Notes under the pieces: generated by a model
What the model was told of the DNA's origin: nothing
Databases searched by the model: none
What the model saw: the letters and a program-made list of their open reading frames with translations, nothing else
Translations under genes and position numbers: made by a program
Part shown: positions 39,154-44,565 of the stretch, piece after piece
Layout: the number at the start of each line of letters is the position of its first letter
How positions within the stretch are numbered: position 1 is the stretch's first letter
Assembly (NCBI GenBank): GCA_002493755.1
Contig: DKZT01000051.1
Span: 1,053 to 45,617, forward strand
DNA from: Ruminococcaceae bacterium UBA7067
GTDB lineage: Bacteria; Bacillota; Clostridia; Oscillospirales; Acutalibacteraceae
DNA length: 44,565 nt
Reading direction: 5' to 3'

Positions 39154-40701
39154 TCAAATCCCCGGAATAAGCAGCATAATGTCGCTGTCGAGCGCGTCTT
39201 CGGCTATCTCGTTTTCACGCATTATGTCGTCCGGTCTTGCGCTGTAGCTTCTCCCGATATCCCATATACTCTCGCCCTTGCGTGCGTAATAAAGGGTCAG
39301 CGCACAATCGTCAGGCTGCTTTTTTCCGTGTTCCTCATCGCCCTTAGCCGCAGTAAGCACACGCACCGATTTCGCGGCATAGCACCTCGCCTCAACCGTA
39401 ATTTCACAGCGCAAATCAACCGTGTTGCCGCTGCTTATGCGGTAGCTTACCGAATCCGCCCTTGAAAAGGCTTCAAGGGACATTGCAGAAGCGTCAGCCT
39501 CGCCAAGCTTCAGAGGGCAAAGATAATCAATGCTTCTCTCGGTGTAAAACGGCGTCAGATCGTTATCCAGAGCCAGAATACACACGCACAGCTTACCCTT
39601 GACAAAGGCTGAGCCGTTCTCAAAGCCGCCCTCGGCTGTGCAGGCTTCGCCCCATATGTCGATAACCTTTGAGATACCGTTTGTTTCAAGCTCTGCACCG
39701 CTCTTTGTTATGCAGGTTTCACGGCAAATGTCGGTGAGCCTTGAAAGCTGAAGCTGCGAATACTCCGTTTCAAGCTCAAGATTGGTTGAAAACGCATCGG
39801 AAATATATTTTATTTTCTCGTCACAGTATGCGGAAATATATGCGCACAGCCTTGCTTCAACCGTTATAGCCGAGCCTCTCTCGCTTGCTGCGTCCTCCTT
39901 AAGCCGCACATCGCAGGACAAAAGCTGTAGGCGGTAGTCTGTTCTTGCATCATTTTCAATACCCGGCGTGTCAACCACCTGACCGACAGGCACGGTAAAT
40001 TCCATCACCGCCGTTTCGGCAATCTCGTTGTCTGCTATGTAAAGCACACGCACCGTCATTTCGCCCTTGACCATCGCCTTGTCGCCGGCTATCCTGCACT
40101 CTCCGCTTTTTACTCTTACGCTTGATTTAAGTATCGTTCTGATATTCGGACTGCCTGCCGATGGCTCAAGCTCCTCGCTTACATTGAATTGCTGTTGTGA
40201 CAGAGCGCACAATCGCGAGCAGGTTTCCTCGCACAGCCTCAGCTGAACATCGTCCTCACGGCAGGAAACGGCGGTTTCTCTGCCTGCTATCGCTTCAACT
40301 CTTGCACACAGTGAAAACGCACCGTGAATATCGAGCCTTCTGGGGCTTATTGCACGGCAGTTTACATAATCGGGCTTGGCTGATGCAAGTACAACAGCGT
40401 CCGAGCAATCGCCCCTTACAGTCATACTGCCTGAGAACGGAACACTATGCTCACAGCTTCTTACGCTGTTTTTCTCCTCGTCAGTATAAAGCACGCATAC
40501 GCTCGCCGCACCGTCAACAGTCAGCCTGTCGCCGCTCAATGACTTTGAATGAATTTTAGGCGTAACCATGCATTTCAGAATTTTTTCAATCCCGGGACAA
40601 TAGTCGGGCAGTGTAAAGTCAAGGTCTATCGGTTGTTCCAAACACCCGTCAAACACAACTTCCCTCACGGGCACGGATTTTTTTTCAAGGGTGTAATCCA
40701 T
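39154..40701 (-). CDS. sipL: SipL-type spore coat protein (DUF3794 repeats plus LysM)
   Basis: A 515-aa cytoplasmic coat-assembly protein. Most of it is DUF3794/SPOCS-type beta repeats (YCPGIEKILKCMVTPKIH near residue 32; related stretches near 170 and 330). The last ~50 residues are a LysM domain (YYARKGESIWDIGRSYSARPDDIMREN). This architecture is that of Clostridioides SipL, which binds SpoIVA through LysM; the adjacent spoIVA fits exactly. ATG 40701 follows AGGAGAG. A possible sigma-E promoter lies upstream. The gene symbol rests on architecture and neighbourhood. Confidence 0.88.
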   Translation of the reverse strand: MDYTLEKKSVPVREVVFDGCLEQPIDLDFTLPDYCPGIEKILKCMVTPKIHSKSLSGDRLTVDGAASVCVLYTDEEKNSVRSCEHSVPFSGSMTVRGDCSDAVVLASAKPDYVNCRAISPRRLDIHGAFSLCARVEAIAGRETAVSCREDDVQLRLCEETCSRLCALSQQQFNVSEELEPSAGSPNIRTILKSSVRVKSGECRIAGDKAMVKGEMTVRVLYIADNEIAETAVMEFTVPVGQVVDTPGIENDARTDYRLQLLSCDVRLKEDAASERGSAITVEARLCAYISAYCDEKIKYISDAFSTNLELETEYSQLQLSRLTDICRETCITKSGAELETNGISKVIDIWGEACTAEGGFENGSAFVKGKLCVCILALDNDLTPFYTERSIDYLCPLKLGEADASAMSLEAFSRADSVSYRISSGNTVDLRCEITVEARCYAAKSVRVLTAAKGDEEHGKKQPDDCALTLYYARKGESIWDIGRSYSARPDDIMRENEIAEDALDSDIMLLIPGI

Positions 40702-40747
40702 TAATTAATCTCTCCTTTTTTTGCTGACACGAATTTGTTTCTAAACA

Positions 40748-40776
40748 ATCATATGAGAGAGTGTGGCGTGATATGC
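40748..40776 (-). promoter_or_regulatory. Possible sigma-E promoter of sipL-spoIVA
   Basis: GCATATC (40776-40770), 14-bp spacer, CATATGAT (40755-40748), compared with sigma-E consensus -35 kmATATT and -10 CATACAnT. It lies 47 bp before the sipL ATG. Confidence 0.45.
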
Positions 40777-40783
40777 TAAAAAT

Positions 40784-40833
40784 AAAACAAAGACTGAACA
40801 GATTGCAAAAGCAGTCCGTTCAGTCTTTGTTTT
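40784..40833 (-). terminator. Terminator of the large ABC transporter gene
   Basis: AAAACAAAGACTGAAC pairs perfectly with GTTCAGTCTTTGTTTT across 18 nt. On the minus strand it follows the ABC stop and ends in TTTTATTTTTA. Confidence 0.8.
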
Positions 40834-40844
40834 TAAGATTATAC

Positions 40845-40866
40845 AGTGGAGAGTGGAGATGTGCGG
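40845..40866 (+). repeat. Short heptad remnant near the ABC transporter 3' end
   Basis: AGTGGAGAGTGGAGATGTGCGG resembles the GAGTGGAGATGGAGCGG segment at pheA. It lies 12 bp from the transporter stop, in opposite orientation to that gene. Confidence 0.45.
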
Positions 40867-40877
40867 CTTCGACGCCC

Positions 40878-43800
40878 TTACTCTGTCCTCAGCGCCGTTA
40901 CCGGGTCGTTCTTAGCCGCTTTTCTTGACGGGATAATGCCGCCGATAAGCGTAAGCACAACGCTCAGCACAACAAGCACAAGCGCATTAAGTATAGGCAG
41001 AGAAGCGTTCAGGTTCGGCATACCCGACACGGCGTGAATAATTGCGTTGGCTATAATTATCAGCAACGATGATATTCCTATTCCGAGCAAGCCGGAGCAA
41101 AGACCGATAATAAAGGTTTCGGCATTGAACACCTGAGATACATTTCTCTTTGAAGCGCCGATTGCTCTGAGTATACCAATCTCTTTTTTACGTTCAAGAA
41201 CGCTGATATATGTAATTACGCCTATCATAATTGAGGATACAACGAGTGAAATTGAAATAAAGGCTACAAGCACATAGCTGATGATATCTAAAATCTGAGT
41301 TACCGAGGACATAAGCGTACCAACCATATCGGTGTAGGTAATAACCTTTTCGTCCTCGCCGATTTCCTCCATATGGCTGTTGTAGCCGTCGAGTGCTTCA
41401 ATGATTTTCTCCTTGCTTTCAAAGTCAACAGGATAAATTGAAATTCCGCTCGGATTGTCAAGGTCGGCGTAGCCGAACTTTTTCATATTTCCCTCATACG
41501 AGGAATCCTCGGACGACATCAGCGACTTAAACAGTCCGGCAAGCTCCTCCTCGCTCATATTCGTCTGAATTGCCTTGGCGAATATATCCGGGTCAATACT
41601 CAGTCCGTCGCTCATCTGAGCGCCCTTGCTTGCCATCGCCTGCTGCATTGCGCTCTGCATATTTCCGCTCATCTGTCCAGCCATCTGCTGCATAATTGAT
41701 GAAATCTGACCCTGTAAAGCCTGCGAAATTGCGCCGGTGATTGAGCTCATTGTACCCGACATATACTTTTCGAGTGCCGAGCCGATTTGCTTTTCAAGCT
41801 CCGATGAGCCTGCTATTTTTGCAATACCCTCGTTTATCACCTTTTGAGCCTCAGGCGTCTTAAGATAATCGGCAAAGTATTCTCCCATTCTGCTCGGGTT
41901 GGGCAGTGAGTTTGCATCTGCATATTCGCTGTAACCGAGCATTAAGTCCTGCGCCAGTGCCTTCAGCTGATCAGGGAACAAATCAATAGCCGCGTCAAGC
42001 TGCTGCTTCAGATTCTCAGCATTTTCGGTAAGACGGCTGCGTGCATCGTCTGTTTTCAGATACATAAACAGATATTCATTGAATTTGTCGGGGTCTGTGA
42101 GGTTGTTTGCCGCCGCGTATTCCTGATAGCCAGCCATAATATTGCCGACCATCTTCTCAATCTGCTCCGGACCGATTACCATATCACAGCTGCTCTTGAC
42201 GATAGCCTTGAGATTCGTAAGGATTCTCTGTCTGCCCTGCTCTGATGTAAGATACTTCATAAAGCTTTCGCCAAGACCGGACATATCCGCCTGCGGATTC
42301 TTTTCCACATAATCCTTGTAGCCGTTCATAAGCTCGGTGAACAGAGCAGACATATCCTCCTTTGAAATCGTCACGTCAAAGTCACTCATAATATCGCCCA
42401 GATTCAAGCCCGAAAGCTCCGGCATTTCAAGCTCTATTCCGCTCAGGTCAAGCATACCCGACATATTCGGCATATCGGCATCAAAGCTTATGAGCTTCGA
42501 CATATCAATACTTGTGTCGCCGTTAAAGCTGAACGCCTTTTTAAGCTCGTCTGTGTTAATCTTGAACAGGGAGTCGAGCTTGAATTTATCTCCGCTGCTT
42601 TCCGCGCCGAACGAATCGCCGGTAAACACATTGATTCCCGGGTGCTTAAGCTGCTGCTTTACGATTTCGCTTTTTGCCGCCTGCTCAATAACCTGCTTTG
42701 TCAGCGACGCAGGATAACCGACACCTACGCGCAGCATAGCCGCAGTAGTTCCTGCCGCAGGCTGAACAATGCCGACAATCTTTATATCCTCGCCGTTTGA
42801 GACAAGCTTTTTCATATATTCCTTATCGCCGGACCTATCCTTCCAGACCTCATATTCCTTGTCATACTGGTAATAATCCGTGCCGTTTACAAGCTTGAAT
42901 TCCCTGCCGAGTATTTCATCATATGAAAACGGCTCAATATCGTCAGTCTCCTTAATTTCCTCCTCAGCGATAAACTGCTTTATCATATCTTCAAGCTCCA
43001 CACTGTCACGCAGTCCCAGCGCATACATTGTGAAGTCGCTTATATTTCCTCCCGAGGATAAAACAAGAACACACTCGTTGTACTTTTCAGGCCAGTGTCC
43101 TGCCTTGACCTCATACTGCTTCCGATACAGCTCCTCGTTTTCGGGTAGCTCGTGGAACACATCGGTGCTCATCATCATAGACATCATACTGTTCGCTCCT
43201 ACGCCTGAGCCGACGCCGAGCGCAGACAGGGTTTTATCGGGGTTTACCTGCTTGATTGAGTCCTTGTCCTGCCTGAAAATCTGCGGCGATACATTGTAGC
43301 TGTACTCAATCGCGTGAGTAAATTCATCAAGATTGCTGTCGTTGCTTTCAAGGTAAAGCTTTAAGGACTGCAAATCGTTGGAGTTCATCTTTGAGAACAT
43401 ACTCGTTACCATTCGGTTAACTCCTATTTCGCCCTCGCCGCCCTTTACCGTGTTGCCTGAAACGCCGAGCATCATTGAGGTAATATCAATTCCCGTACTC
43501 TGAATTTGTATGGGATACTCCGAGAGCGTATCCTCCTCAATGGATTTAATATACAGACTCACGCCGTTGGACAGCGCGATAATCAGAGCGATTCCGATTA
43601 TTCCTATTGAACCTGCAAATGAGGTAAGCAGGGTTCTCGCTTTTTTAGTGCGCAGATTGTTGAAGCTTAAGGAAAGCGAGGTCAGTAATGACATAGACGA
43701 CTTGCCCATATTCCTGTGGGTCGGCTCTTCAAGCTCTTCCTCAGCAATTTCAAGCGGGTCTGTATCCGAGCGGATCTGACCGTCCTGAAGCCTTACGATT

Positions 43801-44426
43801 CTCGTTGCGTACTGCTCGGCAAGCTCGGGGTTATGCGTAACCATAACAACAAGCCTGTCCTTGGCAACCTCCTTTAAAAGCTCCATAACCGCAACGCTCG
43901 TTTCGCTGTCGAGCGCGCCCGTAGGCTCATCGGCAAGAAGAATATCGGGGTTATTCACCAAGGCTCTCGCTATTGCAACTCTCTGCATCTGACCGCCTGA
44001 CATCTGGCTTGGCTTTTTGTGAAGCTGTTCACCCAGTCCTACCTGCTCCAGAGCCTCCTGCGCACGCTTTCTGCGCTCCGCTCTCGATATGCCCGATATT
44101 GTCAGCGCAAGCTCAACATTTGCAAGCACCGACTGATGCGGAATAAGATTGTAGCTCTGAAAAACAAAGCCTATCGTATGATTGCGGTAGGAATCCCAGT
44201 CCCTGTCCTTATATTTCTTTGTTGAAATACCGTTAATAACAAGGTCGCCGCTGTCGTAGCGGTCAAGTCCGCCTATGACATTGAGCAGGGTTGTCTTACC
44301 CGAACCGCTCGGCCCTAATATGGCGACAAATTCATTGTCACGCAGATTAAGACTTACGCCGTCAAGAGCCTTTTGCACAAGATTGCCGGTTTTGTATTCC
44401 TTGCATATGTTCTTAATCTGAAGCAT
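40878..44426 (-). CDS. MacB-like ABC transporter, ATPase and FtsX-type permease fused, with giant extracytoplasmic domain
   Basis: Mechanotransmission-type ABC protein, 1182 aa from ATG 44426 (an in-frame ATG three codons upstream is equally possible). The N-terminal ATPase shows Walker A GPSGSGKTT (about residues 38-46), signature MSGGQMQRVAIARAL, and LLADEPTGALD. A first membrane span lies at about 262-285. Three C-terminal spans form an FtsX domain (VLERKKEIGILRAIGASKRNV). Between them are roughly 780 residues outside the membrane, far more than canonical MacB. Within this are three ~65-residue repeats centred near 700, 764 and 829 (GYKDY, GYQEYAAANNL, GYSEYADANSL, each followed by a YLKT-type helix), then a Gln/Met-rich stretch. 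No separate permease partner; cargo unknown. Confidence 0.9.
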   Translation of the reverse strand: MLQIKNICKEYKTGNLVQKALDGVSLNLRDNEFVAILGPSGSGKTTLLNVIGGLDRYDSGDLVINGISTKKYKDRDWDSYRNHTIGFVFQSYNLIPHQSVLANVELALTISGISRAERRKRAQEALEQVGLGEQLHKKPSQMSGGQMQRVAIARALVNNPDILLADEPTGALDSETSVAVMELLKEVAKDRLVVMVTHNPELAEQYATRIVRLQDGQIRSDTDPLEIAEEELEEPTHRNMGKSSMSLLTSLSLSFNNLRTKKARTLLTSFAGSIGIIGIALIIALSNGVSLYIKSIEEDTLSEYPIQIQSTGIDITSMMLGVSGNTVKGGEGEIGVNRMVTSMFSKMNSNDLQSLKLYLESNDSNLDEFTHAIEYSYNVSPQIFRQDKDSIKQVNPDKTLSALGVGSGVGANSMMSMMMSTDVFHELPENEELYRKQYEVKAGHWPEKYNECVLVLSSGGNISDFTMYALGLRDSVELEDMIKQFIAEEEIKETDDIEPFSYDEILGREFKLVNGTDYYQYDKEYEVWKDRSGDKEYMKKLVSNGEDIKIVGIVQPAAGTTAAMLRVGVGYPASLTKQVIEQAAKSEIVKQQLKHPGINVFTGDSFGAESSGDKFKLDSLFKINTDELKKAFSFNGDTSIDMSKLISFDADMPNMSGMLDLSGIELEMPELSGLNLGDIMSDFDVTISKEDMSALFTELMNGYKDYVEKNPQADMSGLGESFMKYLTSEQGRQRILTNLKAIVKSSCDMVIGPEQIEKMVGNIMAGYQEYAAANNLTDPDKFNEYLFMYLKTDDARSRLTENAENLKQQLDAAIDLFPDQLKALAQDLMLGYSEYADANSLPNPSRMGEYFADYLKTPEAQKVINEGIAKIAGSSELEKQIGSALEKYMSGTMSSITGAISQALQGQISSIMQQMAGQMSGNMQSAMQQAMASKGAQMSDGLSIDPDIFAKAIQTNMSEEELAGLFKSLMSSEDSSYEGNMKKFGYADLDNPSGISIYPVDFESKEKIIEALDGYNSHMEEIGEDEKVITYTDMVGTLMSSVTQILDIISYVLVAFISISLVVSSIMIGVITYISVLERKKEIGILRAIGASKRNVSQVFNAETFIIGLCSGLLGIGISSLLIIIANAIIHAVSGMPNLNASLPILNALVLVVLSVVLTLIGGIIPSRKAAKNDPVTALRTE

Positions 44427-44565
44427 AAGAAACATTCGCCCCTTTTCCTTCCAAACTGATATACTATCTTAAGCACATATTTTATCACCTTAAGCCGAAA
44501 ATTACCATTAACAGATATCTGCAATTAATGTAAACTTTTTGTTAAGGAGTCCTGCAAATAAAAGT

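Overview
The window looks like chromosomal DNA from a spore-forming, dockerin-producing anaerobic Firmicute, most likely a gut Oscillospiraceae relative (Ruminococcus or [Eubacterium] siraeum type). The evidence is spo0A, spoIVB, spoIVA and a sipL-type gene, a bifunctional AdhE, a dockerin-bearing secreted protein, Firmicute-style Shine-Dalgarno sites and sigma-A promoters. The species assignment is inference; the sporulation genes are clear. No rRNA, tRNA, CRISPR array, transposase or prophage gene was seen.

Layout. 1-2410 (minus): a polar amino-acid ABC importer (binding protein, permease, ATPase running off the left edge); a repeat element sits inside the operon. The binding protein is circularly permuted and has a TGA in its signal peptide. 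2.8-5.2 kb: a small membrane protein, a dCMP-deaminase-type enzyme and a secreted protein. 5.7-8.5 kb: adhE behind a strong promoter that overlaps a Rex-like operator. 8.5-10.8 kb: the conserved spoIVB-spo0A pair. 11-15.7 kb: a P-type ATPase, a dockerin protein and an AlkD-like protein. 15.9-19.7 kb: HAD hydrolase, nth, lepA, DUF3783. 20.2-22.9 kb: rpsB-tsf with a structured leader, then radC. 23.1-27.7 kb: a GT2 / YfhO / GtrA set, the three parts of a lipid-linked envelope glycosylation system. 27.7-28.6 kb: a sugar-nucleotide epimerase-like protein.

28.7-35.5 kb (plus) is a complete aromatic amino-acid operon: aroF, tyrA, aroB, aroA, aroC, pheA. It is preceded by a promoter, a 31-codon leader peptide with eight Phe/Tyr codons in eleven, and a terminator/antiterminator pair, which together read as a Phe/Tyr transcription attenuator. 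It is followed by an orphan HMGL-type aldolase. 36.7-37.7 kb is a stand-alone, A+T-rich island: a promoter with a perfect 9-bp inverted repeat, a structured leader ending in a terminator-like hairpin, and an NYN-family putative RNase. 37.7-40.8 kb is sipL-spoIVA, and 40.9-44.4 kb is a very large MacB-like ABC protein with an extracytoplasmic insertion containing three ~65-residue repeats.

Two repeat families run through the intergenic DNA. One is a ~136-bp MITE-like element with 19-bp terminal inverted repeats and covarying hairpin arms. The other is a heptanucleotide array (GAGTTTT / GAGTTTA / GAGTGGA type) that begins in or right after the stop codon of at least six genes, and follows a hairpin at a seventh, always in the same orientation relative to that gene. 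All calls come from reading the sequence; no database search was run.
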